Notes: generated from the letters alone by a model not told the origin. Shown: positions 9,054 to 18,102, counted from the stretch's first letter. The stretch is DNA of 64,000 nt from Rhizobium sp. N324 (GCF_001664485.1 NZ_CP013635.1:496001-560000), one strand, 5' to 3'. Numbers and translations are program-made.

Positions 9054-9766
9054 GACGACTTCTCCAATACTTGCGTGGCCGGACCGCCGAGGAAGGCGTC
9101 CGCTTTCAGGCCTTGCGGAGCGATGAACATCTCCATGTTCTCGCGGGACAATTCCCAGTGTTCGAAAACGAGATCGACGACGGCATTCTCGTCGTGAGCG
9201 CCAAGCGCTGCGATGAAGCCGTCATGGTGGTCGACCGCCACCTGCAGCCGCCGCTTCATGTCCTCGTTCCTCGGCCGGAAGAACGTGTGGCCGATGCGCG
9301 CGTGATCGATCAGCAGCCGGCCGAGGCTCGGCTGCAGATAGACGTTGCCCGACATCTCTCCGAAGATCTCGTGAAAGCGATTGTTCTCAAGAACCATCGC
9401 CAAGGCGTCCATGTTCTCGCTGGCAGCGCGGAACCGTTCCTGCGTCTGCTTCAGATCCGCCAGTTGAGCCGGCTTGAAGTTCTGCACCGCGAGACGGCCG
9501 ATCGCCGCATAGATCATCGGTGCGACGAGAAAGAAATTGCGAAGCGTGGAGTGGTTCATCGGGATGACCCGCGCACCCCTGTTCTCGCGGATGTCGATAT
9601 AACCCTCGCCAGCAAGGCGACGGAAGATATCGCGCACCGGCGTCCGGGAGAGCCCATACCGCTCGCTCAAACTGGCCTCATCCAGATCGGCGTCCGGATC
9701 GAGTTCCATCGTCAAAATCTGGCGTTTCAGGTCGTCGTAGAGATTGCTCTTCGGTGTCTTCGCCAT
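9050..9766 (-). CDS. GntR-family transcriptional regulator, FCD type
   Basis: About 238 residues from the ATG at 9766, which is preceded by GGAG; an upstream in-frame ATG at 9811 lacks a good ribosome site. The N-terminal winged helix has the GntR pattern LSERYGLSRTPVRDIFRRL and the wing ENRGARVIPM. The C-terminal half is an all-helical FCD ligand domain with His residues of the metal site (NNRFHEIFGEM, and HHDGFIAAL). First gene of the leftward catabolic operon, translationally coupled to the lyase gene. It probably represses its own operon through the palindrome at 9829-9859 and is released by a pathway metabolite. Confidence 0.9.
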   Translation of the reverse strand: MAKTPKSNLYDDLKRQILTMELDPDADLDEASLSERYGLSRTPVRDIFRRLAGEGYIDIRENRGARVIPMNHSTLRNFFLVAPMIYAAIGRLAVQNFKPAQLADLKQTQERFRAASENMDALAMVLENNRFHEIFGEMSGNVYLQPSLGRLLIDHARIGHTFFRPRNEDMKRRLQVAVDHHDGFIAALGAHDENAVVDLVFEHWELSRENMEMFIAPQGLKADAFLGGPATQVLEKSS

Positions 9767-9828
9767 CGTCGATCTCCGGCCATTTGTTGCTCTACGCCCT
9801 GAAGATGGCATGCCTTTTGGGAGGAGTC

Positions 9829-9859
9829 AATAATTGTGTACTTTGCGTACACAATTATT
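9829..9859 (-). promoter_or_regulatory. Perfect palindrome, probable GntR operator
   Basis: Two 13-base arms (AATAATTGTGTAC and its exact complement) flank a 5-base centre, 63 bases upstream of the GntR start. An extra half-site ACACAAT lies at 9871-9877. Reading leftward, TTGACT at 9830-9825 abuts the palindrome and could be a -35 element. The position fits an autoregulatory operator for the operon. Confidence 0.7.
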
Positions 9860-10145
9860 ATTCCCAAGATACACAATAGCGCGGACGTGAGAGGAAAGCA
9901 GCTCTCTCGAAGGCGGGAGACTGGCGGGGCTGACGGGTGAGCAGACATCCACAGCGAAAAGCTCCGCGGCGGCACCCCGGATTTCTCGTCAGGCGGTTTA
10001 TCGTGGGGTGAGAATTCTCTGCAGTCGACATCGATGCGCTTTTGCATCCAAGTCGATCATCAGGCGTCCGAAGCCTGGGCGCCGGCAAGTCGGCGGTGCG
10101 CGGCCACCGCGGAATATGTCGACATCCGGACAGCGGCGGGTGGCC
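9860..10145. other. Intergenic stretch without a supported gene
   Basis: Between the GntR operator and the gfa terminator hairpin. It holds the distal operator half-site at 9871-9877 and otherwise GC-rich sequence. No open frame here has a ribosome site or recognisable protein pattern. Confidence 0.6.
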
Positions 10146-10171
10146 GGGGGGCGCCGAAGCCGGCGCTCCCC
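10146..10171 (-). terminator. GC-rich hairpin after gfa
   Basis: An 11-base arm GGGGAGCGCCG (minus strand) pairs with CGGCGCCCCCC with one mismatch across a 4-base loop, 6 bases past the gfa stop. No U-run follows. Likely the 3' end of the demethylation/formaldehyde operon. Confidence 0.5.
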
Positions 10172-10177
10172 GGTGGA

Positions 10178-10747
10178 TTACGAGGCGAGCACGCCGCTCT
10201 TCTTGGCGGTCCAGGTTGCGATAGCGTCCATCAAGCCGGGGTTGAGACAATCGTACGGCTCGATACCGGATGCCTTCAACTGCGCTCTGACCGCGTCCAT
10301 CTTGCCAGGATCGAAGCCGCTTTCGATGATCGACGAGACGAAGGCCGCAAAGCCGGGCTTTGCCCAGCCGCTTTCCTGGAAGCGCTCCGGATGGACGAAC
10401 GACAATCCCTGGAAGGGATGTTCGCGCTCGACCGGCCCATACATATGCACGCCGCATTCCTTGCAAGCGTGCCGCTGGATCAGGGCAGCAGGATCGACGA
10501 CGGCGAGCTTGTCGCCGTTCTCCAGGACTTCGACGTTTTTGGTCGGCGCAACCGCCACGACCGAAAAGGTAGCACCCGCAGGCTTCCAGCACTTGGTGCA
10601 GCCGCAGGCGTGATTATGGGCGATATCGCCCTTGATCCTGACCTTGACGGGGTTGCTCGTGCATTTGCACACCAGCGTCCCGCCTGAAAAGGCGGCGTCA
10701 GTCGCTCGAAAACCTGAATCCACTGCCGGATGAATGGCTATGCTCAT
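10178..10747 (-). CDS. gfa: Glutathione-dependent formaldehyde-activating enzyme
   Basis: Protein of 189 residues starting at the ATG at 10747 behind AAGGAGAACATCA. The zinc-binding cysteines of Gfa are all present: C27/C29, C48/C50/C53 (CGCTKC) and C95/C98 (CKEC). In the family, Gfa speeds or assists formation of S-hydroxymethylglutathione from formaldehyde and glutathione. It is the last of three formaldehyde-handling genes that follow the demethylase and ETF genes on the same strand, so its likely job is to catch formaldehyde released by N-demethylation. Confidence 0.93.
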   Translation of the reverse strand: MSIAIHPAVDSGFRATDAAFSGGTLVCKCTSNPVKVRIKGDIAHNHACGCTKCWKPAGATFSVVAVAPTKNVEVLENGDKLAVVDPAALIQRHACKECGVHMYGPVEREHPFQGLSFVHPERFQESGWAKPGFAAFVSSIIESGFDPGKMDAVRAQLKASGIEPYDCLNPGLMDAIATWTAKKSGVLAS

Positions 10748-10802
10748 TGATGTTCTCCTTCCCTCCCTGGCCGTTTGCGTTATGCCCGGCCAAGCTCTGC
10801 AA

Positions 10803-11639
10803 TCAATTTCCCAGCCTCTGCGCGTGCCAGCGCAGATGGTCCTCCATGAAAGTCGAAATGAAAAAGTAGGAGTGGCCGTAGCCTTGCTGCATGCGCAGCT
10901 TGAGCGGAATGCCCGCCGCTTCGCAGGCCTGCCGGAGCTCGTCGGGACGCAAGCCATCCTCCAGGAAGCTGTCCGCCGTTCCCTGATCGACGAACAGTTC
11001 GGGGAACCGATGCCCGTCCTCGATCAGCGAGCAGGCGTCATAGGCCCGCCAGGTCGCCTCGTCCGCGCCGAGATATTTCCGCAAGGCCGGCTTCGACCAG
11101 CCGGAGACCGAGGGATGGCTGATCGGCGCGAAGGCTGAGCAGCTCCGGAAGCGGTCAGGATTCTTGAGCGCGATGGTGATCGCACCATGGCCGCCCATCG
11201 AGTGACCGAAGATCCCCTGGCGGTCCATGTCGACGGGGAAATGTTCGGCGATGAGCCGCGGCAACTCGTCGACGATGTAGCTGTACATGCGATAATTCGC
11301 CGAATAGGGCGGCTCTGTAGCGTCGACGTAAAAGCCGGCGCCCTTGCCGAACTGCCAGTTGTCGGGCTCGTCGGCAACATGGTCGCCGCGAGGGCTGGTA
11401 TCCGCGCAGACGATGATCAGTCCGAGTTCGGCGGCAAGCCGCCGATACTCGCCCTTGTCCATGACATTGGCATGCGTGCAGGTCAGGCCGGAGAGGTACC
11501 ACAGAACCGGGCAATTGCCCTCGGCCGCCTGCGGCGGCACGTAGACCGCAAAGGTCATGTCACAGTCGCAGGCCTGCGAGCGATTGACGTAGACGCCTTG
11601 AGTGCCGCCGTAAGACTTCTCGGTCGAGATGGTTTTCAT
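10803..11639 (-). CDS. fghA: S-formylglutathione hydrolase
   Basis: Esterase-D type alpha/beta hydrolase of 278 residues. The nucleophile Ser147 is in GHSMGGHGA, with Asp222 (TADSF) and His255 (GYGHSYFF) completing the triad; the oxyanion stretch [10 protein letters not shown] is at about 49-58. It hydrolyses S-formylglutathione to formate and glutathione. It starts 3 bases after the glutathione-dependent formaldehyde dehydrogenase stop, as expected for consecutive pathway steps. Confidence 0.95.
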   Translation of the reverse strand: MKTISTEKSYGGTQGVYVNRSQACDCDMTFAVYVPPQAAEGNCPVLWYLSGLTCTHANVMDKGEYRRLAAELGLIIVCADTSPRGDHVADEPDNWQFGKGAGFYVDATEPPYSANYRMYSYIVDELPRLIAEHFPVDMDRQGIFGHSMGGHGAITIALKNPDRFRSCSAFAPISHPSVSGWSKPALRKYLGADEATWRAYDACSLIEDGHRFPELFVDQGTADSFLEDGLRPDELRQACEAAGIPLKLRMQQGYGHSYFFISTFMEDHLRWHAQRLGN

Positions 11640-11642
11640 GGC

Positions 11643-12770
11643 TCAATAGACCACCACGCCGCGGATGCTTTCGCCCTTGTGCATCATGTCGAAGCCCTTG
11701 TTGATATCGTCGAGCGGCATCGTGTGGGTGATCATCGGGTCGATCTGGATCTTGCCCTGCATGTACCAGTCGACGATCTTCGGCACGTCGGTGCGGCCGC
11801 GCGCGCCGCCGAAGGCGGTTCCCATCCAGTTGCGGCCGGTGACCAGCTGGAACGGCCGGGTGGAGATCTCCTGGCCGGCGCCGGCAACGCCGATGATGAT
11901 CGATTTGCCCCAGCCGCGGTGGGAGGCCTCAAGCGCCTGGCGCATCACCTTGGTGTTGCCGGTGCAGTCGAAGGTGTAGTCGGCGCCGCCGATCAGGTCG
12001 CCATTGCGCTTGGTCATATTGACCAGATGCGGCACGATGTCGTCGCCGACCTCCTTCGGATTGACGAAATGCGTCATGCCGAACTTTTCGCCCCAGGCCT
12101 TGCGGTCATTGTTGATGTCGACGCCGATGATCATGTCGGCGCCGGCAAGCCGCAGGCCCTGCAGCACGTTGAGGCCGATGCCGCCGAGACCGAAGACGAT
12201 CGCCGTCGAACCGATCTCCACCTTGGCGGTGTTGATCACCGCGCCGATGCCTGTCGTCACCCCGCAGCCGATGTAGCAGATCTTGTCGAAGGGGGCGTCG
12301 GGATTGACCTTGGCAAGGGCGATCTCCGGCAGCACGGTGTAATTGGCGAAGGTCGAGCAGCCCATATAATGATGGATCTTGTCCTTGCCGATCGAGAAGC
12401 GCGAGGTACCGTCCGGCATCAGACCCTGGCCCTGGGTCGAGCGGATGGCGGTGCAGAGGTTGGTCTTGCGCGACAGGCAGGAATAGCATTCCCGGCATTC
12501 CGGCGTATAAAGCGGGATGACGTGGTCGCCCTTCTTGACCGAGGTGACGCCGGGGCCGACATCGACGACGATGCCGGCGCCCTCATGGCCGAGGATCGCC
12601 GGGAACAGGCCTTCCGGATCGGCGCCCGACAGGGTGAAATCGTCGGTGTGGCAAATGCCGGTCGCCTTCACCTCGACCAGCACTTCGCCGGCCCGCGGGC
12701 CTTCCAGCTGCACGGTCATCACTTCGAGCGGTTTTCCGGCGGCAACGGCTACGGCGGCGCGAACGTCCAT
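11643..12770 (-). CDS. frmA: S-(hydroxymethyl)glutathione dehydrogenase (class III alcohol dehydrogenase)
   Basis: Zinc dehydrogenase of 375 residues, the standard class III length. The catalytic zinc site has Cys40 (TGICHTD) and His62 (GHEGAGIV); the structural zinc site is the cluster ECRECYSC at 91-98 plus Cys106. The NAD site reads VFGLGGIGLNV. It oxidises S-hydroxymethylglutathione to S-formylglutathione. Position between the cupin gene and fghA makes it part of the formaldehyde-detoxification tail of the stcD-like operon. Confidence 0.96.
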   Translation of the reverse strand: MDVRAAVAVAAGKPLEVMTVQLEGPRAGEVLVEVKATGICHTDDFTLSGADPEGLFPAILGHEGAGIVVDVGPGVTSVKKGDHVIPLYTPECRECYSCLSRKTNLCTAIRSTQGQGLMPDGTSRFSIGKDKIHHYMGCSTFANYTVLPEIALAKVNPDAPFDKICYIGCGVTTGIGAVINTAKVEIGSTAIVFGLGGIGLNVLQGLRLAGADMIIGVDINNDRKAWGEKFGMTHFVNPKEVGDDIVPHLVNMTKRNGDLIGGADYTFDCTGNTKVMRQALEASHRGWGKSIIIGVAGAGQEISTRPFQLVTGRNWMGTAFGGARGRTDVPKIVDWYMQGKIQIDPMITHTMPLDDINKGFDMMHKGESIRGVVVY

Positions 12771-12832
12771 ATTGATATCCTTCCTCTGAAATTAAATTCT
12801 GACTGCTAGATAATTCGATAGGCTGGCCTCTC

Positions 12833-12848
12833 ATCGGCCTTCGCCGAT
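12833..12848 (-). terminator. Small hairpin between cupin and frmA genes
   Basis: A 6-bp stem ATCGGC/GCCGAT with a 4-base loop lies 10 bases beyond the cupin stop, in the 88-base gap before frmA. No U-run; it may be a weak attenuator or processing site inside the operon. Confidence 0.3.
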
Positions 12849-12858
12849 AGCTGCCCCC

Positions 12859-13557
12859 TCACGTCTCGGGCTCAACCTGGCACCAGACCGCAAGAAGCGG
12901 CCTGGCCGTGCATCTTATCGCGAATGATTGCCCGGCATCGTTTGCGAAAACAGTGCCGGTCGCAGCAGAAAACCACTGGGAATTGCCAAGGCAGATTTCT
13001 CCGGGCGACAGCAGAATAAAGGCCCGCGGCTGCGTCTGAACATGATCGGGAAACCGGGTGTAGCGGTCCATATAGATCACGCCGACCCTGAGATCGGCGC
13101 GCTCCTCCATGCCGCCGGGGCCGACCACGACGGCATGAGAATGCGTATTGCCGAAATTCAGGCTTGCAAACGGACCCGAGCGGCCGCGCCGCCAGAGCAG
13201 GCTGTCGGCAAGACTTCTGAATTGGCCGGCAATCGCCTCGTATTTCCGTCCTGATTTCGCAAGATGGCCGATGGCGTCATCAAGCCCTTCGGGCGCGCCG
13301 GGAAGAGGCGCGCCCTCCAGGGGGCGCACCTTGCCGGTTTTGAGCAGTTTCTGCAGAACCTTGCCCGCGACGAAACTGGCGACGGCAGGGGCGTCGGCCG
13401 ACAACATCAGACCGCCGACATCGTTCAGGAATTCCTGCAGCGGCTGAGGACGCCTTTCCCTGCCGATGTCGTGCAGCCGTATATAGGCCGGCTTTTCCTC
13501 ATCGTTCAGAAGAAGGTCTGCCCCCCGTTTGATTGGACGTCCTACCGCGCGCGCCAC
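12859..13557 (-). CDS. DMSP-lyase-like cupin protein lacking the metal ligands
   Basis: Protein of 232 residues resembling the cupin at 15310-15915: both share [18 protein letters not shown], a following hydrophobic strand, FPDH/YPDH and a C-terminal AVW/ALW segment. That cupin has the metal motif HDHPPEE and PGIKH. Here the matching stretches read HVQTQPRA and AGQSF, so the His-x-His, the Glu and the last His are lost. It sits 15 bases after etfA and before frmA. It is probably a non-metal, possibly structural or regulatory, paralogue. The DMSP-lyase-like family label comes from the partner and should be treated as tentative. Confidence 0.6.
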   Translation of the reverse strand: MARAVGRPIKRGADLLLNDEEKPAYIRLHDIGRERRPQPLQEFLNDVGGLMLSADAPAVASFVAGKVLQKLLKTGKVRPLEGAPLPGAPEGLDDAIGHLAKSGRKYEAIAGQFRSLADSLLWRRGRSGPFASLNFGNTHSHAVVVGPGGMEERADLRVGVIYMDRYTRFPDHVQTQPRAFILLSPGEICLGNSQWFSAATGTVFANDAGQSFAIRCTARPLLAVWCQVEPET

Positions 13558-13572
13558 GTTCTGCCCCCTCGC

Positions 13573-14502
13573 TTAGAGCGCCTTTTCCAGTTCCGGCAGA
13601 GCCTCGAACAGATCGGCGACCAGGCCGTAGTCGGCAACCTGGAAGATCGGCGCCTCCTCGTCCTTGTTGATGGCGACGATCACCTTCGAATCCTTCATGC
13701 CGGCCAGATGCTGGATGGCGCCTGATATGCCGGCGGCGATATAAAGCTGCGGCGCGACGACCTTGCCGGTCTGGCCGACCTGCCAGTCGTTCGGCGCATA
13801 ACCGGCATCGACGGCGGCTCTGGATGCGCCGACGGCAGCCCCGAGCTTGTCGGCAAGCGGCAGGATGACTTCCCGGAACTTCTCCGCCGAGCCGAGTGCC
13901 CGGCCGCCGGAAAGGATGATTTTCGCCGAGGTCAGTTCCGGACGGTCGGAAGCCGACAGCGCATCGCCGACGAAACGCGACAGGCCCGGATTGGAGATCG
14001 CCGCGATCGCTTCGACGGCAGCAGAGCCGCCTTCGGATGCCGAGGCAAACGAGGCGGTGCGCACGGTGATGACCTTCTTGGCATCACTTGCCTGCACCGT
14101 CTGGATGGCATTGCCGGCATAGATCGGCCGCTTGAAGGTATCGGCGGAGATCACTTCGATGATCTCGGAGACCTGGGCGACATCGAGCAGGGCTGCGACC
14201 CGCGGCAGCACGTTCTTGCCGACCGAGGTCGCCGCCGAGAGGATGGTGTCGTAGGCACCGGCGAGCGAGACGATCAGGTCGGCGAGCGGCTCGGCCAGAT
14301 TGTTAGCCAGTTCGTCGCTTTCGGCCAGCAGCACCTTGGAGACACCGGCGAGTTTGGCCGCGGCATCGGCCGCAGCCCTGGCGCCCTTGCCGGCGACGAG
14401 AATATGAATATCGGAGCCGATCTGGCTTGCGGCCGTCAGCGCCTTGGCGGTCTGGTCGGAAAGGCTGACATTGTCGTGGTCGGCCAGAAGAAGAATGGTC
14501 AT
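13573..14502 (-). CDS. etfA: Electron transfer flavoprotein subunit alpha
   Basis: Protein of 309 residues. The C-terminal FAD domain is intact: [40 protein letters not shown] and [12 protein letters not shown], which line the flavin site in EtfA proteins. The N-terminal domain packs with EtfB, encoded 23 bases upstream. ETF takes electrons one at a time from flavin dehydrogenases and passes them to the quinone pool through ETF:quinone oxidoreductase, which is not encoded in this window. Its place below the stcD-like demethylase suggests it serves that enzyme. Confidence 0.96.
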   Translation of the reverse strand: MTILLLADHDNVSLSDQTAKALTAASQIGSDIHILVAGKGARAAADAAAKLAGVSKVLLAESDELANNLAEPLADLIVSLAGAYDTILSAATSVGKNVLPRVAALLDVAQVSEIIEVISADTFKRPIYAGNAIQTVQASDAKKVITVRTASFASASEGGSAAVEAIAAISNPGLSRFVGDALSASDRPELTSAKIILSGGRALGSAEKFREVILPLADKLGAAVGASRAAVDAGYAPNDWQVGQTGKVVAPQLYIAAGISGAIQHLAGMKDSKVIVAINKDEEAPIFQVADYGLVADLFEALPELEKAL

Positions 14503-14525
14503 GATGGTGTTCTCTCTTTCCTGCC

Positions 14526-15275
14526 TTAAAGCACGCCGGCTTCGTTCTTCAGCTTGTCGACGAGTTCGGCGACCGACTTGACCTTGACGCCGGCCTTGCG
14601 GCCCGAGGGCTCCTCGGTCTTCAGCACCTTCAGCCGCGGCGTGGTGGAGACGCCGAAATCAGCCGGGCTCTTCTTGTCGAGCGGCTTCTTCTTCGCCTTC
14701 ATGATGTTCGGCAGCGAGGCATAACGCGGTTCGTTGAGACGCAGATCCGAGGTGATCACCGCCGGCAGCTTGATCTCGATCGTCTGCAGGCCGCCATCGA
14801 CCTCGCGGGTGACCGTTGCCTTGCCGTCACCGATCTCGATCTTCGAGGCGAAGGTCGCCTGCGCCGAACCGAGCAGGGCGGCCAGCATCTGGCCGGTCTG
14901 GTTGCTGTCGTCGTCGATCGCCTGCTTGCCGACGATGACCAATCCCGGCTGCTCGGCATCGGCCACGCCCTTGAGGATCTTGGCAACGGCAAGCGGCTCG
15001 ACTTGATCGTCGGTCTCGACCAGGATCGCCCGGTCGGCACCCATGGCCAGCGCGGTGCGCAGCGTCTCCTCGGCCTTGGCCGGGCCGATCGAAACCACCA
15101 CCACTTCCTCGGCCTTGCCGGCCTCCTTCAGCCGCAGCGCCTCTTCCACCGAGATCTCGTCGAACGGGTTCATCGACATCTTCACATTGACAAGCTCGAC
15201 ACCGGAACCATCCGGCTTCACCCGGATCTTCACGTTGTAGTCGACGACGCGCTTGACGGGCACGAGAATCTTCAT
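14526..15275 (-). CDS. etfB: Electron transfer flavoprotein subunit beta
   Basis: Protein of 249 residues from the ATG at 15275 ([13 protein letters not shown]), the normal EtfB start; an in-frame ATG 54 bases upstream adds residues that do not look like the family. Conserved EtfB elements are present: [40 protein letters not shown] and [21 protein letters not shown], the last being the dehydrogenase-docking loop region with its leucine. It binds AMP in the family. Forms the ETF dimer with EtfA, encoded immediately downstream. Confidence 0.96.
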   Translation of the reverse strand: MKILVPVKRVVDYNVKIRVKPDGSGVELVNVKMSMNPFDEISVEEALRLKEAGKAEEVVVVSIGPAKAEETLRTALAMGADRAILVETDDQVEPLAVAKILKGVADAEQPGLVIVGKQAIDDDSNQTGQMLAALLGSAQATFASKIEIGDGKATVTREVDGGLQTIEIKLPAVITSDLRLNEPRYASLPNIMKAKKKPLDKKSPADFGVSTTPRLKVLKTEEPSGRKAGVKVKSVAELVDKLKNEAGVL

Positions 15276-15309
15276 TTGCAAAACCCCTTTATGTCTAGAC
15301 TGCCGGCCA

Positions 15310-15915
15310 TCAGTGCGGCCGTTCGGCAAGCAGCGCCCAGAGGGCGAAGAGCGGTGTGTCCACCGACCTCATGGCATGTTTGATCCCGGGGCTATTGTAG
15401 AACGATCCGCCGATACCAGGCGAAAACCAGTCCCCCTCCCCTTGCTGAAACTCTCCCTCGGAAAGCACGAGATAAACTTCCTCCGGCGGGTGGTCGTGAT
15501 CGGGATAGCGCACGCGCGGCGCCAGCAATGTCACACCGAGCCACAGGTCGCTCCGCTCCTCCAATCCTCCCGGGCCGACGATCATGGCATTGGCATGCCC
15601 ATCGACGAAATTGTCGCCGGCCGTGTGGTCATACTTGGTGCGCCGACGCCATTCAAGCATCGGCTCGATGCCTTTGAACGCCTCGATCAATCGTGCCAGT
15701 GAAGGATCATAGGAGGGATCGACCGCAAGCGCCACATCAAGCTGAGCGCAGACGGGCAACCGGCTTCCCTGCCCCGCACGTGCGACCCCCGGCCGCTCCA
15801 GCGCCGCAAAAAACTGACGGATCGAGCGCAGGGACTCCGGGGCTTTCGCGAACTGACCAAAAGCCAGAGACGCGGCGTCCACGAAAAGCTGGAGGCTTTC
15901 CTCCCGTAAACTCAT
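15310..15915 (-). CDS. DMSP-lyase-like cupin protein
   Basis: Protein of 201 residues from the ATG at 15915 behind a GGGGGTG stretch. The C-terminal half is a cupin barrel with motif 1 [15 protein letters not shown] (His-x-His, then Glu) and motif 2 containing PGIKH, the ligands for a divalent metal. The pattern matches dimethylsulfoniopropionate-lyase-like cupins (DddQ/L type), which act on a betaine analogue. In this operon, between an N-methylproline-type demethylase and the ETF genes, a true DMSP role is not proven; it may act on another betaine-derived acid. 34 bases separate it from etfB. Confidence 0.65.
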   Translation of the reverse strand: MSLREESLQLFVDAASLAFGQFAKAPESLRSIRQFFAALERPGVARAGQGSRLPVCAQLDVALAVDPSYDPSLARLIEAFKGIEPMLEWRRRTKYDHTAGDNFVDGHANAMIVGPGGLEERSDLWLGVTLLAPRVRYPDHDHPPEEVYLVLSEGEFQQGEGDWFSPGIGGSFYNSPGIKHAMRSVDTPLFALWALLAERPH

Positions 15916-15930
15916 ATCACCCCCCGAAAT

Positions 15931-15953
15931 GAGCGGCCGACGGGCGGCCGCTC
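15931..15953 (-). terminator. Hairpin just after the stcD-like gene
   Basis: A perfect 9-bp stem GAGCGGCCG/CGGCCGCTC with a 5-base loop lies 7 bases beyond the demethylase stop and 16 bases before the cupin start. Without a U-run it is more likely an mRNA-stabilising or attenuating structure than a full stop. Confidence 0.45.
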
Positions 15954-15959
15954 CTGCGA

Positions 15960-17996
15960 TCATATATCCTTGGCGATGCGCAGACCGTCATAGATGGCGG
16001 CATGCGTATTGCGCGCAGCGACAGCATCGCCGATCCGGAACAGCTGAAACTTGCCCTCGGGATTGCGCATGACGGACTGCGGTTCTCCCGACAGGAGCTG
16101 GTCGTGCGACATCTCGCCGAGATTGCTCGAGCTGGGCTTCAGCTCGAAATAGAGCTCGTCGAGCGGAATGGTCCCGTGATTGACGACGATCTGGTCGAAG
16201 CTGCTCTGCTTGGCAATCCCGCCGTAATCGCTGCCGACATGGGCGACGAGCTGGTTGCCGCTCTTCTCCACAGCCTCCAGGCGGTAGGTGACGGTGAAGG
16301 TCACGTCATGTTTCTGAAGAGAGCGCATATAGGGCACCAGGTTCATGGCCATGACCTCGGGCGCGAAGGAGCGGTCCGGCGTCATGATCTCCACCTTGGC
16401 GCCTGCCTTGGCGAGAAACTCCGCCGCCTGAAGACCGGCATGGTCGCCGGCATCGTCGAAAATCAGCACGTTGGTTCCAGGTTTCACGTCGCCGGAGATG
16501 ATGTCCCAGGACGAGACCACCAGCTCGTTGCCACGCGAGAGAACCTCGGTATGCGGCAAGCCGCCGGTCGCGATGATGACGACATCGGGGTTCTCGGCTT
16601 CGATCGTGTCGGCTTCCGCCCAGGTATTGAAGTGGAAGGTCACGTCGTATTTCTCGCACTGACTCATGCGCCAGTCGACGATGCTGATCATCTCCCTGCG
16701 GCGCTCGCTTTGGGCGGTGAGCCGGATCTGGCCGCCGGCATTGTTCGCCGCTTCGAAGACGACGACCTGGTGGCCGCGCTCCCCGGCGACGCGCGCTGCC
16801 TCCAGACCGGCCGGGCCGGCGCCGACGATGACGACCTTTTTCCTTGCCTCGGCCTTCGCCACGATATGCGGCATGGTCAGTTCGCGGCCGGTGGCGGCAT
16901 TGTGGATGCAGTAGGCGGCCCCGCCCTGATAGATGCGATCGAGACAGTAATTGGCGCCGACGCAGGGACGGATATCGTCTTCCCGCTTTTCGATGATTTT
17001 GCGGACGATGTGCGGATCGGTCATGTGGGCGCGGGTCATGCCGACCATGTCGACCTTGCCGGCCGCGATCGCGTGGCGGGCGGTGGCGACATCGGGGATC
17101 TTCGCCGCATGGAAGGTCGGGAAGTCGGTCGCGGCACGGATCTCGCCGGCGAAGTCGAGATGCGGCGAATTCGCCATCCCCTGGATCGGGATCACGTCGG
17201 TCAGACCGGCGTCGGTATCGATGTGGCCGCGGATCACGTTCAGATAATCAATGAGGCCGCTTTCTTTCAGGCGCTTGGAGATTTCGATGCCTTCGGCCTT
17301 GGCGGTGCCGCCGGGAAGACACTCGTCGGCAGTATAGCGCAGGCCGAGAATGAAGTCGTCACCCACCCGTTTCCGGATCGCCTTGAACACGTCGAAACAG
17401 AAGCGCAGACGATTGTCGAGCGAGCCGCCATAGGGGCCATCGAGCTCGTTGGTGAGCGGTGACACGAACTGGTCGATCAGATGACCGTAGGCCTCGAGTT
17501 CGACGCCGTCCATGCCGCCCGCTTTCATGCGCTCGGCCGCATCGGCGAAGTCCTTGATGATGCGCTCGATATCCCAATCTTCCAACTTCTTCGGGAAGGC
17601 GCGGTGCGAAGCCTCGCGATGATGAGACGGGGCGACGACCGGCAGCCAGTCACCTTTGTCCCAGCGCGTGCGCCGGCCGAGATGGGTGAGCTGGATCATG
17701 ATTGCCGCACCCTCTTCATGCACGGCGTCGGTCATTTCCCTGATCCAGGGTACGATCTCGTCCTTATAGGCGAGCAGATTGTTGAAAACCGGCGGGCTGT
17801 CCTTGGAGACGGCCGCCGAGCCCGCCGTCATCGTCAAAGCCACCCCACCCTTGGCCCGCTCCACCGTATAGGCGCGATACTTCTCCTTCGGCATGCCGTC
17901 TTCCGGATAGGCCGGCTCGTGAGACGTCACGATGATGCGATTGCGCAACTTTAAATGCTTGAGCTGATAGGGCTGCAGAAGAGGATCATTCGACAT
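15960..17996 (-). CDS. stcD: N-methylproline (stachydrine pathway) demethylase, NADH:flavin oxidoreductase family
   Basis: Large flavoprotein of 678 residues. An N-terminal old-yellow-enzyme barrel (about 1-370) contains IQLTHLGRR and GVELEAYGHLIDQFVSP; it is followed by a pyridine-nucleotide/FAD module with VGAGPAGLEAAR near 391-402. This is the architecture of trimethylamine dehydrogenase and of StcD, DgcA and related N-demethylases that release formaldehyde. A cluster-type cysteine motif lies at 345-363, but only C345, C351 and C363 are present; the second position is Ala348. Promoter-proximal gene of the leftward operon, divergent from the TetR gene. I infer N-methylproline or a similar N-methyl amino acid as substrate. 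Confidence 0.75.
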   Translation of the reverse strand: MSNDPLLQPYQLKHLKLRNRIIVTSHEPAYPEDGMPKEKYRAYTVERAKGGVALTMTAGSAAVSKDSPPVFNNLLAYKDEIVPWIREMTDAVHEEGAAIMIQLTHLGRRTRWDKGDWLPVVAPSHHREASHRAFPKKLEDWDIERIIKDFADAAERMKAGGMDGVELEAYGHLIDQFVSPLTNELDGPYGGSLDNRLRFCFDVFKAIRKRVGDDFILGLRYTADECLPGGTAKAEGIEISKRLKESGLIDYLNVIRGHIDTDAGLTDVIPIQGMANSPHLDFAGEIRAATDFPTFHAAKIPDVATARHAIAAGKVDMVGMTRAHMTDPHIVRKIIEKREDDIRPCVGANYCLDRIYQGGAAYCIHNAATGRELTMPHIVAKAEARKKVVIVGAGPAGLEAARVAGERGHQVVVFEAANNAGGQIRLTAQSERRREMISIVDWRMSQCEKYDVTFHFNTWAEADTIEAENPDVVIIATGGLPHTEVLSRGNELVVSSWDIISGDVKPGTNVLIFDDAGDHAGLQAAEFLAKAGAKVEIMTPDRSFAPEVMAMNLVPYMRSLQKHDVTFTVTYRLEAVEKSGNQLVAHVGSDYGGIAKQSSFDQIVVNHGTIPLDELYFELKPSSSNLGEMSHDQLLSGEPQSVMRNPEGKFQLFRIGDAVAARNTHAAIYDGLRIAKDI

Positions 17997-18040
17997 GGGT
18001 CGCGGTTCCGGATTAAAACATCGAGGGAAACGCTAAGGGT

Positions 18041-18102
18041 AATGTACATATGTGTCAACGATGAAAACATCTAAGTCGTTATTTTTGACACATATGTACA
18101 TT
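18041..18102. promoter_or_regulatory. Divergent promoter with two inverted operator copies
   Basis: Two perfect 18-base arms (18041-18058 and 18085-18102) in inverted orientation are separated by 26 bases. Each arm holds ACATATGT within TGTACATATGTGTCA, an imperfect dyad of TetR-operator size, and each ends in TTGACA read toward its own gene, so the operators overlap candidate -35 boxes of both the stcD-like and TetR genes. Strong candidate binding sites for the adjacent TetR protein. Confidence 0.75.
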
